DNA of 64,000 nt from Mixophyes australis (Eukaryota; Chordata; Amphibia; Anura; Limnodynastidae): the NCBI GenBank assembly GCA_036250195.1, contig JAVHZZ010000009.1, forward strand, positions 98,586,271 to 98,650,270. The letters run 5' to 3'. The notes beneath the pieces are model-generated. The model had not been told where the DNA came from and searched no databases. It saw only the letters and a list, made by a program, of their open reading frames with translations. The position numbers and the translations under genes are program-made. Below, in pieces: positions 12,117-23,989 of this stretch. Numbering within the stretch: position 1 is the stretch's first letter; each line of letters starts with the position of its first letter.

Positions 12117-13183
12117 CCATCATCATAATTTATTTATATAGCGCCACCAATTTCACAGTGCTATACAGAGAATATTTGTCATTCACATCAGTCCCTGCCC
12201 CACTGGTGCTTACAGTCTAAAGACCTGATTGAATAAGAGATGTAAACGCCGATTTTGTGTGTACAATTCTCAAAATCACTCTGTGCTAGCCCAGAACCAG
12301 ACCATACTCCACAGAACGCAGCCATGTTCAATTCATTGTCGAGCGCAAAAGACACTTGCTACAGCCTATGATTTCAGGGAGGGAACAGGACAGGGAAGGG
12401 CCGTTTGCCCCTAGTCAATGTATAGTAAGAGCATGCCTATCTCAAGCGCATGTAACAGCATCTGATTCAAGCTCTGGGCATCTCTTAGATACTTTTTTTG
12501 TCCCCCATCATGCTCCAGCTATAGGGCTAGTCTGAGTGCCAATTACTAGTGATGATTGCTGTTGTATACATGTTATGACATGTGTTTGCAATCAGAATCA
12601 ACTGTAAAACTGTATTTTATGTACAGTAGTCATGTATAAATGTTTTTCATGGAAAAATAATAAATGTTTTTTCAGTAATGCCTATATTATTAACAGGTGA
12701 CATTAGCTGAATATTTGTTTTTCCAATGCATTCTTTTGTGATTTCATATTTCACGTATGTATTGAATGTATCCTGCAGTGTCTTGTCTAGTAGAGGAGAG
12801 CAGACCTACACCCGTATTCATAACCAAACATATCGTCACTTTGGCTTCTTTGTTGAATTTGGGCCTGCGTATATCCGATTTTTTCACATTTTAAAACAAA
12901 TGTACAATGCGCTCATTATATGTGCCTTAATGAATCAGACCCTAACAGTCTAATTCCCCTAACACACGCATACACAGACAGATTAGGGTTAATTTTGTCA
13001 TCAGCCTATTAACCTACTAGTATGTTTTTGGAGTGTGGGAGGAAACCAGAGTACCCAGAGGAAACCCATAAAAACACAGAAGAACATGCTATCTGCATAC
13101 AGATGATGCCCTGGTCAGGAATTGACCTCATGACCCCAGTGATGTGAGTCAGAAGTGCTAACCCCTGAGCCACTATGCTTAGA
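12117..13183 (-). mobile_element. tRNA-derived SINE, split by a hAT insertion
   Basis: On the minus strand the SINE runs 13183 to 12945 (tRNA-like head, GAGGAAACC and CACTCC blocks), then resumes 12219 to 12117 (GCTTACAGTC, GGCGCTATATAAAT, tail). The 725 bp between is a separate hAT element; ACAGTCTA appears at both junctions. It is the same family as 41009-41350. Confidence 0.85.
12220..12944. mobile_element. hAT element inserted in SINE
   Basis: It is flanked by an exact 8-bp duplication ACAGTCTA (12212-12219 and 12945-12952), the size made by hAT transposases. The right end, read inward, is TAGGGTCTGATTCATTAAGG; the left end AAGACCTGATTGAATAAG is a diverged copy. The terminal phrase resembles the GGGCCTGATTCATTAAGG MITEs but the duplication is 8 bp rather than 3, so it is a different family. 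No transposase was found; the short frames at 12229-12414 and 12726-12953 are not convincing. Confidence 0.8.
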
Positions 13184-13839
13184 AATGCATTCCAAAATAT
13201 AACCTGCTTGTTCTCTCAAGTAACGTTATACCAAAAATGTATACTATGTTCAAGGTCTGATGCAGTTACAGAGCACATAAGTTAAGGTATACATTTTAGT
13301 TTGAAGTTTGTGTACAAATCCTTAGGATAGGTGTGAGTATAGGCAATTGTGTCTCTGTACAAATTTTGTAGGTACTTACTTCACATGACCCACCCTAACC
13401 ATATGCTTCTGTCTGAGTTTGAGTATAGATACAGTCTCACTGAAAATGGGGAATGATGGGGAGATATAAAATATAAAATAATTTGTAACACTAATTGCCG
13501 CTACAGAAAGGAAGGGATTTATAGGGAGAGAGGGAAATTGAGAAATAATAGAGAGCAAAAGGTGAAGGGGGGGGGGAAGAAAGATACAGGGAGAGAGACC
13601 CCCTCAAACAAACAAAAAATAACAAAAGATTTTAACCCCTCTTTTTCCAAGATTTTAAAATGACCAATCCTGGTAATGGGTTTAGATTCAAAAGGGTCTT
13701 TGTAATTCCCAGAGATGTCATCATTGGCAAGCACTATATTTTGGGGGAGGGTGCCAGCCTTAGGCATAATGACTTGGGAGAAAATTGCAAACTTCCTGAC
13801 CCTACCATCATCAATCTACTTTCAATATATTTATCTGTA

Positions 13840-14010
13840 TTCAAATATTGTTATTATTATTATTAGTAGTAGTAGTAGTAGTAGTATTAGTATTATTGAT
13901 TTGTAAGGGGCCAATAGTGCTGGAGAGTGGGGAAAGCAGAACATATAGATGTGAAAAACAACAGTAGGGTTGTAGTAAATTCTATAATTTACAATCTTGC
14001 TCTGCCTCCT
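13840..14010 (-). repeat. (TTA)n/(TAG)n tract with SINE-like tail
   Basis: A TTATTATTATTA run is followed by six or seven TAG units, then TATTGATTTGTAAGGGGCCAA. The last phrase resembles the 3' end of another SINE-like repeat seen at 54040, read on the minus strand. Confidence 0.5.
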
Positions 14011-16580
14011 CTTCAACATCATTTTTAATGTTTGAGCCTTGTGTTAGCATTTTAGAATTAGGTGATTGTACACTTTTGGCCGTCAATGTTGTTGCAGGTT
14101 AATCTTTAAAAAATACAGTTTGTCTACACCAGTATATAAGCGTTTTTGCTTTTGATCAAATGCTGCTATTGTTGGTGCCTCTTAATTTGTATCAAGAGGG
14201 ACACTACATGAGAGCATATCCTTTATATGTTTAGGTGGTGCTCTTGCTAATAAAGAATATGGTTGTTCTTCTTCTTTACTTTTAGCAGCTTGCTACAAAA
14301 AAAACTGTGTTGCTTATTTCAGCATGTCTATTTACCTTTTATTTACCTCACTATGGTTAGATGGATTTCTGCTGTGACTGCTCAGTACAGACGCTATATC
14401 AATTTTATTGCTTACATTTTTAGCCGATGACTTTTCATAAAAGCCTTAGTTTGGGTATGTGTTTTTAACACACTCTTTTTCTGTTTTGGGATCTGTTATT
14501 CTGATGATTACAAACAGAACAAACAAAAAGAAATAGCTCAGAAGAGTCGCTGAAACAGTGAACACACATTTACAAAGCTGACAATTGACATAATGAAGCA
14601 GAACAAAAGCAGTGCAATTCTTACAGTCTGAGTGATAATGATCAGCAAGTGCTATTGACCACAGACACCCTTTTATAAGTTTGTGATATATGATTACTAA
14701 ATATAACAGGACAGAGCAATTTTCACAGTGAACAGTAGGTATGTTAGGCACCTGCCAATGGACAAAATTAATTATTAAATTCTTAGTAATCCTTCTGGTA
14801 CACCAGAACAAGATCAATTGTGTGAATTTGAGCTTCTATTGGTATGCTGCCCTGAATTTGCAGTGTGCTGAAAACACAGTCTGAATGATGAGGATCAGCA
14901 ACTGAAAAACAACTACCAAATGCAACCGGGCTGAATCTTATATGAGATTTTCTTGGTCATCAGTATTTGTGTTGACCATTAAAATATGAATAACCATGTA
15001 CTAGGAGAATGACCAGATCAAGATCAACTTCAGAAGCATATTTTTCTCTGGTATGACTAATGCGCATAGAGTCTAAGGAGGGAGTTTGTCAGCATTGTTT
15101 TTCAGTATTTTGATGTTTTAAATGTGCACTTCTATTGTTTTCACACTTCCGGGATTATCTCTATTACCTAGATACCTAGTTTAAAGTTTTAATAATAATT
15201 AAAAATTGCTATTGAGCATATTCATTATATTAAAATTATTTTAACCACAATTGTGATATACGAATGAAGAGACACGTATAAAACACACAATGATTTTATT
15301 CAATTATAATAAAATATATTCCAAAAATCTGAACCACACATACTGTGCTATTTCAGTGTAAGAGATGTTTAGAAGACACAATATGTTAGATAAAGTATAT
15401 ATACATTAATTAGGATATTGTAGGATATGTAAAACTATGTAACCAATGTAGTGTGCAACCTGTGCAGCATACAAATTGAGCAGTGTGAAAAGTAATGTAT
15501 GTGAGTGTATCCATCAGTTCAGAGGCCAAGATTCACTAGACAGGTATTTTTCATACGAACAGGAAGAATGAGTGGGGCACTGACTGTATGCTATATTTAT
15601 ATATATAGTCATGCATTGCTCACTAATGACTTAAGATTTTCTCTCATTTGCTTAGTTGTCATTAGTCTGATTCTGCAGGAAACAATTTTATCTGCTAAAT
15701 ATTGCCTAATTTACAAAATTTAAGTTAGACTTGCATTTAATAAATTTGTTCAAATTTCAGATTCAGAGTTTGTTGAACTCTAGTGTTATTTGCAATTACA
15801 TGTTGCAATTGGTAACATTTTGAGCTGCATAGTTGCTGGCAAACCTTTTTTAAGCCTGACTCTTTTCTGCACTGTTTTTCAATATATCTGATAATTTTTC
15901 TTTGCTACATTATTTTGCCGTATATCTGATAATTTGACTAACTGCTTTGCCATTTCATCAACTTGAATATTTTTGCCTAAGATAAATGCACAACATAAAT
16001 TTTTAAGCATCACAAACCACAGCTTTCTAGATTACCTTCTTTTTCCAGGGTGCGTTCCATCATCCTTAAATACAAAAATATAGATTTTTATGTTTTCCTG
16101 CATGAATCCTTGTAGGCCGTTTTATTTATCTCTTGAAGACCTGGCAGCATTTTGTTTTCTAGAAATTCTCTCTGATTGTTGTAAATAGCATGATACGGCT
16201 TATTGATTTGGTAGTAACTGAAAAACAATCCAAGCAGTGCTGGACAATATTGTACATCACAGGTAGATAAATACTTTGGGGCTAAAAGTAATTAAAACAT
16301 GCACTGACATTGGAGATATGGTGTTTGTTGGATCTTAATCTTTAAGACCTGTGATTGTGCTGTGCATAACTTGGTTTAATTAACATTACAGAAGAATGCT
16401 AATGATGGCATTATGGTCCCAAAAGGCCTTTCTCTCTTGAAATTAAAAAGCTAGAAACAAGTGCTGAGACAAATTCTAGCTATTTGGCTTTTTAATGAAA
16501 GTTTTCACACTTGGAATCTCTGCCCTTAGGAATCATTCAAAAAAGAGTTTCCCTACTTTCGTGACTCCTTGTGCTGGCAT
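14010..16580. other. AT-rich stretch, no recognised gene
   Basis: A 123-codon minus-strand frame at 14446-14817 matches no family I know. The phrase ACAGTCTGAGTGATAATGAT (about 14633) recurs in variant form at about 14876, a direct repeat 243-245 bp apart, so part of this region may be an old tandem duplication. Nothing else was recognised. Confidence 0.4.
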
Positions 16581-16622
16581 TAACAAGAGTTTTTTTTATT
16601 TTTATTTTTTTTTATAAAATTA

Positions 16623-17387
16623 CCGTATTTCCCCATGTATAAGACGTACCTTTTTCCCAGTAATTTTGGGTCTAAAAAGTGGGTGCGTCTTATACAGTGC
16701 CAGCACTTTTTACCTCCCTCCAGAATTAAGAAGAAGAAGACCCCTGTTGGACTGGCACCACTTACCACCCCCACCCACAGTGGAATAATGGGACAATGAT
16801 CCCACCACTCTCCGCCTGCCTTGACGCGGATCCGGTACCGAAGAGTACCCAATACACCCTATAAATACTAATCAATCTAACCGTTTCCTCTCCCTGCACC
16901 TTTTCGGGTCTCCGTGGTGTGTCGATTACGGGCCTGAGCGTTGATTGCGGTCTGAGGAGAGAGAGGAGTCATTGCCTCGCCACTGTCACCTCACAGGAAG
17001 CGAAGGTCCTACACAGCCGGGGTCCTACACGGTGGTGTCCGCTCTGCTGCCTGCAATTCATCCAAGACAAGTATGACCGGTACTTGTACCCGCAGAATCG
17101 ATCAGCTCACTCTGTGAACAAACTCTTTTTTTGTTTCCTAGTTTTGGTATTCTAAAAGAACAAAGGTCCCTCTGGCGCCTCCAGCTCGGTGTGTTCAGCG
17201 AAGGAGAGCTTTGCACTGCCTACACAAGATGCTAATGAGTCCGGGAAGGTGAGCTTACAAAACACAGCAACTCTCGGGAATAGCTTCAGTTCAATAACCT
17301 TGTGTAATACATCTTTTTTAAAATTTTGGGCCCCAAAATTAAGGTGCGTCTTATACAGGTGTGCGCCTTATACATGGGGAAATACGG
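16623..17387. mobile_element. Nonautonomous element with mariner-like termini
   Basis: The left end CCGTATTTCCCCATGTATAA continues AGACG, and the right end is its reverse complement (17364-17387), an inverted repeat of about 24 bp. A second inner pair (GGTGCGTCTTATACAG) repeats near both ends. TA lies on both sides (16621-16622, 17388-17389), as Tc1/mariner/pogo elements require. Inside are about 600 bp of GC-richer non-transposase sequence. The small frames 16580-16852, 16919-17155 and 17189-17404 are not coding. Confidence 0.75.
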
Positions 17388-17517
17388 TAATACTTTTGTT
17401 CTAATGACACAAATTATGTCTCACTTATGAACTCATTTATTAATTTAGGTCCAAAATGTATACTGAGCCACAGCAATTAACTTTTATTTGTCTGACGCAA
17501 AGGAAATTATTGGTTGC

Positions 17518-17625
17518 TATTCGGCGAGTTTGCAGTTAAACTTTAAAGTTGCAATGGCTTTAAAGGCAAAACAATGCCTTTAAAGCCATTTCTTCTTTAA
17601 ATTTTCACTGCAAACTCACCGAATA
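17518..17625. repeat. Imperfect palindrome with perfect 15-bp inner stem
   Basis: ATTCGGCGAGTTTGCAGT at the left (from 17519) pairs with ACTGCAAACTCACCGAAT at the right. The inner arms ATGGCTTTAAAGGCA and TGCCTTTAAAGCCAT are exact complements separated by 6 bases. It is probably the centre of a foldback MITE; its outer ends were not resolved. Confidence 0.65.
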
Positions 17626-18087
17626 ACGGCGAGTTGAAAAAAATCGGCACTTAATACATTTAACCCACAATTTCATTAATGAGATGTTCTAAGATGGGAA
17701 TGTAGCTGAAGATCAAGGCTATAATTTAAGGGGTGCAGAGAATGAGTTTAAGCAAGAGGGATTTTTTTCATTTATTTTACTGTATTCATACATTTTATAC
17801 TAGCCTGAGTTCATGCCCTTATAAGTACGCACATCAACCAGCAGCTTAGAGAATGTGTAGGGCACAAGAGGTGGTATTATTAGACCTCTCCACATGTATT
17901 CATATTAAGATATTCAGATGTGGAGTGGTAGCTAAGGGCTGTGAGATCCCCAGACCTCTCAGGACAGTGCTGGTAAACAGAAACCCTTGTACCGGTGAAA
18001 ACTTTCCTACACATAATGCTGAACTCAGTCTTAATAGGACCAGACATTTTTTGTATAATGCACATGAGAAGCGAACATTCACACAGA

Positions 18088-18398
18088 GGGCCTGGTTCAT
18101 TAAGGAAAGTAAAGCAAAAAATTTAGTAACTTTGAACCTTGGCAAAATCATGTTGCAATGCAAGGGGTGCAAATGAGTTTATTATTTTGCACAAACGGAA
18201 AATACTGGCTGTTTTTTCATGTAGTACACAAAACTTAATAGCTTTATTTTTACACTGACATTAAAAGTTGATCTAGGACATGCTCTCTCCCAATTATAAA
18301 TCTTCCATGACATTTTAAATTTACCTCCCCCTCCAATACAAGATGGTGTTGCCAAGTTACTCATTTTTTTGCTTTACTTTCCTTAATTAATCAGGCCC
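18088..18398. mobile_element. Palindromic MITE, GGGCCTGG termini (copy 3)
   Basis: It starts GGGCCTGGTTCATTAAGG, ends CCTTAATTAATCAGGCCC, and is flanked by AGA on both sides (18085-18087, 18399-18401). It belongs to the family of 2535-2867 and is inverted relative to 4096-4406 in its internal segment (AGGACATGC…TTTACCTCCC). Confidence 0.85.
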
Positions 18399-19191
18399 AG
18401 AATCTCTGCATTTCTCACCTTGCTATGTCCATCATCTCATTGCTGAGATCCTCATTGTCAACAAAATTGTTAAGAACCCCAAATACATAATATAAATTTA
18501 CATGGACCCTATAATAAATACATATACACTTGTTTAGACAGGCCTTGAGTTTCAGGAAACTTGCAACAGATCATCTTGTTGTATACCAGTGTCTCTGATT
18601 TGTCTTGTAACACATGTGAGGACAGGAAAGAGGGGAGGAGTGTGCAGCTTGCCGGGAAGAAATCACTGGTGGTTCTACTCTCCGACTGGACTGAAAATCA
18701 AGCAGAAAGGTGCTGATGCCATCTACAGATGTCATTAGCTATTCAGTACAAGAAGCAAAAAGTAAAGCTTTTAACCACTTAATAAATTGCTTAATTTAAG
18801 TGTCTCCATAGAGCTCTATATGCATGGCAGTAATCTGTGAAAACAAGGTTAATGTATGAGAAATCTGTGATTTCTCTAATGTTAACCCATTGATAAATTA
18901 AGAGAAAATAAAAGTGCTTTTCTCTGGTGAAAACAGCTGTATTCACAAAAGATGAGGCTTAACACTCATTGATAAATAAACACCTTGGTTTTGAACATTT
19001 GCGTGTACAAGGCCTGTCTTGTGTGGGTGAAAGTAATTTTTGCTATGTTCCTGGCTTTATGTGTGTATACCTATTTTATTAGATTGTTTCTTTCCCATAT
19101 TATTCATATGTAATATACTCAGCTGAAGTGCCATTGTATTACTGGTTGAAATAAGCTTATCATATAAATGTGTAGTGCTAGAATAGGCTTT

Positions 19192-19341
19192 GGGTTATAT
19201 TTACTCAGCTGCAGGCTTGAAAAAGTTGAGATGTTGCCTATAAGAACCAATCAGATTCTAGTTAGCATTTATTTAGTACATTCTACAAAATGACAGCTAG
19301 AATCTGACTTTTTCAAACCCGCAGTGTCGTAAATATAACCC
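19192..19341. mobile_element. Palindromic MITE, GGGTTATATTTAC termini
   Basis: It starts GGGTTATATTTAC, ends GTAAATATAACCC, and is flanked by TTT on both sides (19189-19191, 19342-19344). Inside are AACCAATCAGATTCTAG and its partner CTAGAATCTGA, the hallmark also seen at 35079 and 37202. The 3-bp duplication suggests a PIF/Harbinger-type MITE. Confidence 0.85.
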
Positions 19342-19469
19342 TTTGTTTAAGAAATCAACCAGAAGACAAAGAAAAGACTACTGTATGAGAGACAATAGGG
19401 GCAGCAATATGTAACTCTGGAAAAAAAATAATCTTCATTGGATAGAAAGCATCACATTGTAAATATATC

Positions 19470-20229
19470 TGTCAAACTTATCACCAGCTAACTTGTATTT
19501 TATTCACTGTTCTTACCTGTTTCCTTTGGTTCTCACTCCCTGCATTCACTTGCTGGTCTGCACTGAGCATGCGTACACCTGGTATTTTCAAAACTTCTTG
19601 CATTCTCTTAATTGGCTGTAAACTCTGTCTATTTAAAGCACCTGCTTCTCTACTAAGTTGCCAGATCTTCAGGTTTCCTTATCTGTTAGGACGCTGTTCT
19701 CTCTGGCTCCAGTCTGCACATCTGTATCCTGTGTTACCTGTTCCACGATCAAGTCCTGCAGTATTATTTCAAGATTCTTGTGCCTCATTATCGGTCCTGT
19801 CCTCAAGCTATTCTCTATCCCGGGATCTCAGTGCATCAGTTCTCTGCAGTTCACCACTTCTCAGTTGGTATCCTGTGTTACCTGTTCCACGATCAAAACC
19901 TGCGGTATTGTTGCAGGGACCTTGAACCTCATAATCAGTCCTGTTCTCAGCTAGTCGCTTTCTATAGCCTTCAATGCTTCGGTTCACTGCCGTTCACCTG
20001 AACCTCTGCATTTATCATCCAGCAGTCCTGATCCACTCCACGGTTCCATCTCATCCTGCTCTAATCCCCCTTAGAAGACCACGACCTGCGGCTAGAGAGC
20101 AGCTAAGTGCATTTACCTTTGAGGGATCCCTGGTGAATACCTCTCTACCCTCAAACTCCACACCTCTCTGGGGGTAAGTCCATCTAGAGCAGGGCTTCGA
20201 TGTCTACTCCAAACTCAGGCTCCGTGTCA
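19470..20229 (+). mobile_element. Solo LTR, 760 bp
   Basis: It starts TGTCAAACTT, ends CCGTGTCA, and is flanked by ATATC on both sides (19465-19469, 20230-20234), a 5-bp target duplication. Internally, TATCCTGTGTTACCTGTTCC occurs at about 19724 and 19869, a 145-bp direct repeat. It resembles 7988-8750 in length and 3' end. No internal retroelement genes are adjacent. Frames at 19569-19954 are only long because the strand is pyrimidine-rich. A reverse-complement fragment of this LTR lies at 20690-22703. Confidence 0.8.
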
Positions 20230-20791
20230 ATATCATAACGATTTTCAGTGGCCACCCCTTTTTACTAAAGTGCATCAACCGTATCAGAGCTTTGAACTAG
20301 TTATCATAATTAATTTCTAAGAAAATGCTGGTCAAGCTATGATAAGAAAACAAGCAAGTTTAAAAAAAAAAATGAAACACAGCATACAGAATTTACATAG
20401 GGCCTGATGTAGAGTCCAACTATACAGTGAAAAAAGCACTGTTACCCAAGGATCCATCTCAGTTTGCATTCAGACTGAAATGGATCTTCCTTTTGCATCT
20501 CTGTTGCTCTTAGATAGGTATAACGGGGGGAAGGTAGTAGGCGAACCTAGCAATGTAAAGGCATGTTCAGGCACTTTGCATGATATGCTGAGTTGAAAGC
20601 AGCCACAGATAGTTCTCTATGAGACCTATCTTTTATGGGTACTTTATGCTGGTGCTATAGCCCTTGCAGTATTAAAGCAAGAATTATTATTTCAAGATTC
20701 TTGAAATAATACTGCAGGTCTTGATCGTGGAACAGGTACTACAGGATACAGATGTGCAGACTGGAGCCAGAGAGAACAGCGTCCTAACAGG

Positions 20792-22682
20792 CAGTGTCGG
20801 ACTGGGGCATGAAGGGCCCACCGGGGGAATTCAGTGATAGGGGACCACTATATTGGGGTGTGGCCAACTTTGAGTGGGTGTAGCCAGTAAAGGGGGTGTG
20901 GTCAGGCCATGGAGGACAACTTATAGCACTATTTTAAATGTGCACCTTTTTGGATGCAATGCATTAGACCCTGCCCATTCTACTGGTAGGGAACTACATG
21001 GGACCCATTAATAAAGCACTTGTGGTTTGGAAGAAACTCCAGTACCAGCTCCTGTCGTTTCCTAATGCACCAAGACAGTTACTTATGATAAGTGCATCAT
21101 TTTGTTACCTCCAACCCTCGCCTCATATGTTGTTATTGCCCATCATGTATTGAGCTTATTAAAAGCCATTACAAGGGCTACACAAACCAAATAATAACAT
21201 CATCAATTAGAAGACATAAACTGCACAATTAATTTTTTAGTACAATGGTTACCAACCTGTTGTTGCTGTGACATGTCCTGGAATAAAAGTCAATTCATAA
21301 AAAACAAGTGATTGTAATTCTCAACAAATCTCAGTGAAATCCATCTCATTTAATTTTAAATACGGTTGATATATGCCTATAATACTTTCACTATATCACC
21401 CCTAAATTCTAAACAGAACAACCATCAAAAAGAATGCACAATAGGCAAAAGAAAAAATATATAAATATAATTATGTTCTCCTATGCATGTGCCTTTCTAC
21501 ACTAACATACAATATAGACCAACATATTATACAACCCTGAATGATTATATTTTCAACTGGATGCAATTGGAATACTAGACTACATGAAAAGCTCCCTTCA
21601 TTTGCCAGATCTTGTATACACAGTCTGATTATTAAAATTACTCTGTTATAATTATTTTTCAAGGACTCTTACAGAATATGCCACTTGTCAAAGATGATAC
21701 ACACAGCATCAGTGCTACTACGGTTGCGTACTTCACCAATGAATGCTTGTTGAGAAGGGAAATTTTAAAAACCAAAAAAATGAACAGAATACAGCCCATC
21801 CAAAGCCTGTCACATTTATTCCATATATGCTGGTATGCTGCCAGTGTTGTATGAAAGAGAATATAAATATCAAAGGACGGGCACAAATGGGGGAAGGGTA
21901 AAGAAGCACAAGGATTGGGTCAATGAATAAGTCAAGGGGAAAACGGTCCCAAAGTCATTAAAGGATGTTGGTCTTCTAGTTCCACCTATACCGATGTCCC
22001 AGATGGTAAACTTACATCAATGTGACCTTTTCTATTCCATACAGTATTTGAATAATGTGTCCTCTTGCTTCAAAAAGCACCACCACAATGTACTTTTACT
22101 CCCCTCTAAACCTGTTTTTTCTCACCAGAGTGCACATATGGGAGACCAGGGAGAGAACAGAGAAAGATCTCATGGTGTTTTACGTTCTCTATTTATTAAG
22201 TTAAAACATGGGGTTAAAAACACTCACATTTTGTATGTTAAAACCGCTCATATAAAGGTATCTTTCAGTCCATATGTTTCCTCGATCAAACGGCAGTATC
22301 CAGCTTCTGTATCCCAGCCACGATCAAACTGGCTGGGTTTCAGATAACCCGGGGAAACTCTGCAGTGTCAGAGGGGGCGTGGTCTATTGCGTCCAGTGTT
22401 GTATGAACCTATGATGACCAAACTGACCTTGGATCAGTATGTTGATATCAGGACGTCCTCCTCCCCTGCTCAAACTGCTGAAAAACACACTACCGCGCAG
22501 ATGCAGAGAGCCTGGGCTCTCTGCATCTGCGCGGTAGTGTGGTTACAGGAAGTGTCACTGCCGCCGCCATCTAAACAAAGTTCAACATCAAGCTCCACCC
22601 TAACAACGGAGGGGGCGGAGCTTTAACCCCGCTGGGCCTACCGGTGGATTGACCGGCTGTCCGGCGGGCCAGTCTGAGGCTG
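20792..22682. mobile_element. hAT element with CAGTGTCGGACTGG termini
   Basis: The left end CAGTGTCGGACTGGGGCATG and the right end, read inward CAGCCTCAGACTGGCCCG, are diverged inverted repeats of a hAT type. The duplication is CTAACAGG (20784-20791) and CTAACAGA (22683-22690), 7 of 8 matching; the intact LTR shows CTAACAGA was the original site. No transposase was recognised in the 1.9 kb. A near-perfect 27-bp hairpin lies at 22486-22541. Confidence 0.8.
22486..22541. repeat. 27-bp perfect hairpin, 2-base loop
   Basis: CACACTACCGCGCAGATGCA plus GAGAGCC is followed after TG by its exact reverse complement. It lies in the right part of the hAT at 20792-22682. Such long GC-rich stems can extrude as cruciforms; no RNA role is shown. 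Confidence 0.9.
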
Positions 22683-22999
22683 CTAACAGATAAGGAAACC
22701 TGAGCACCCCAAACATCATAACTAACCCTTGTGCTGTTTGGGGGAGGGGCACATTTTTTTTAACTTTAATTTATTTATTCAGTAATCTGCTTTACAGGGC
22801 TGTTGTGACTGATAAACTTAAGTGTATCGTGCACACCGGCCCATAAGGCAGATAAAGAGATGTTTTTGTGCAACTTGCATAGTATTCTGAGTTGGACTTG
22901 GAATACTGTGTAAATTGCGGGATGCAATTTACACTTACGAGTTAAGTGTAAATTGCGTGCAACACTACATCAGGCTCATAGTTACTATTTATCAGCCAG

Positions 23000-23740
23000 C
23001 AAGCTGAAATTTAGTAACTACCATATAAACAAAAGGCGCCCCTAACCGAGTGAGGTTTGTCTTAAGTGACAGTTACTGCTAGGAGATAATTCATGTATAA
23101 TAGGCAAAGCCCATCTTCATTATAAATGCATAAATTAAGTTAAAGTAAACAAAACAAGAAAATAATTTTCATTAAAAACTGTATAGAAATTAACTTGTAT
23201 CCCACATCAATCTCATTAAATAAAATATTATTGTAAAAAAATATAATGAATGTATGTTATATAGAAAAAAAACAACAATCATAAAACCCCTCAGCATATT
23301 GAGGGAACTTCAGAGTGAATTATTAATACTGATTGGTTGGAAGGTCTAACTATTTAGGTCAGAGTAAAAAGTTATAGTTGGTTATGATTGTTTGGCTGTT
23401 CTATTTGATTAGGTAAACATGAACTATATTTAACAGTTTAGAACCTGTTCAGATATATGCAACTTGCTTAAACATTCATGCAATCAAAGAAGAGTCCATG
23501 TAAGAGACTGTAGCTCTGTTTTAGGACAAATGATTACCTGTAATTGTATTGGTCATAGGAAAAAGGATATTTGCTTTATAAGAGGTTTTGCCTGTTGCAT
23601 CCTGATTGCCTAACCTTACCCTGACCTCCAACACGGGCTAACCCTAACCCAATATCCCCCCACAGCCTTGCTCTAACGTCTTAGCAGTAGGGGACAATGT
23701 TTTTTTAAAAAAGGCTGATATTTATAATTGCCTGAGCAAC
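23000..23740. other. AT-rich stretch, no recognised gene
   Basis: There are no terminal repeats, protein signatures or RNA genes that I can support. Confidence 0.4.
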
Positions 23741-23989
23741 AGCATATTTATTACATGCTCGGACTTGGTTTTCCAAAAACCGGGCCGATCCTAACATCGC
23801 AGATCTGAGTAACCGGCTCGGAACTTTCGTGCACCTGCAGAACTGAAAACGATGCAAAACATCATATAACCTGTTTGGAAAACTAAAATATGTCATTGCA
23901 ACATGGCTTATCACGTTTGGACTCTGCTCAGGATATGTCATTTATGATAACACCACCAATAGTGTGAGAGCAATACAGCTGGGTGAATT

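Larger units (their letters stand above)
20690..22703 (-). mobile_element. Inverted LTR fragment, interrupted by hAT
   Basis: 20690-20791 is the reverse complement of about 19680-19782 of the solo LTR (GATCGTGGAACAGG, AGAGAACAGCGTCCTAACAG). The match continues after the hAT at 22683-22703 (ATAAGGAAACCTGA). At its left edge ATTATTTCAAGA (20686-20697) and TCTTGAAATAAT (20699-20710) form a 12-bp snapback with a 1-base loop, suggesting a foldback joining event. Confidence 0.75.
20400..22977. mobile_element. GGGCCTGATGT-type element holding nested insertions
   Basis: The left end is GGGCCTGATGTAGAGT and the right end, read inward, is GAGCCTGATGTAGTGT. ATA lies on both sides (20397-20399, 22978-22980), a 3-bp duplication like that of the GGGCC MITEs. 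It contains an inverted LTR fragment, which contains a hAT. Without these it would be under 0.7 kb. A 27-bp region at about 22909-22935 near the right end forms a hairpin (GTGTAAATTGC…GCAATTTACAC). Confidence 0.6.

Noticed and set aside
14446..14817. 123-codon minus-strand frame
   Set aside because: No recognisable motif and hydrophobic, AT-driven composition; chance is sufficient.
19569..19954. Overlapping plus-strand frames of 98 and 118 codons
   Set aside because: They lie fully inside the solo LTR, in a pyrimidine-rich strand; two frames are open over the same bases.
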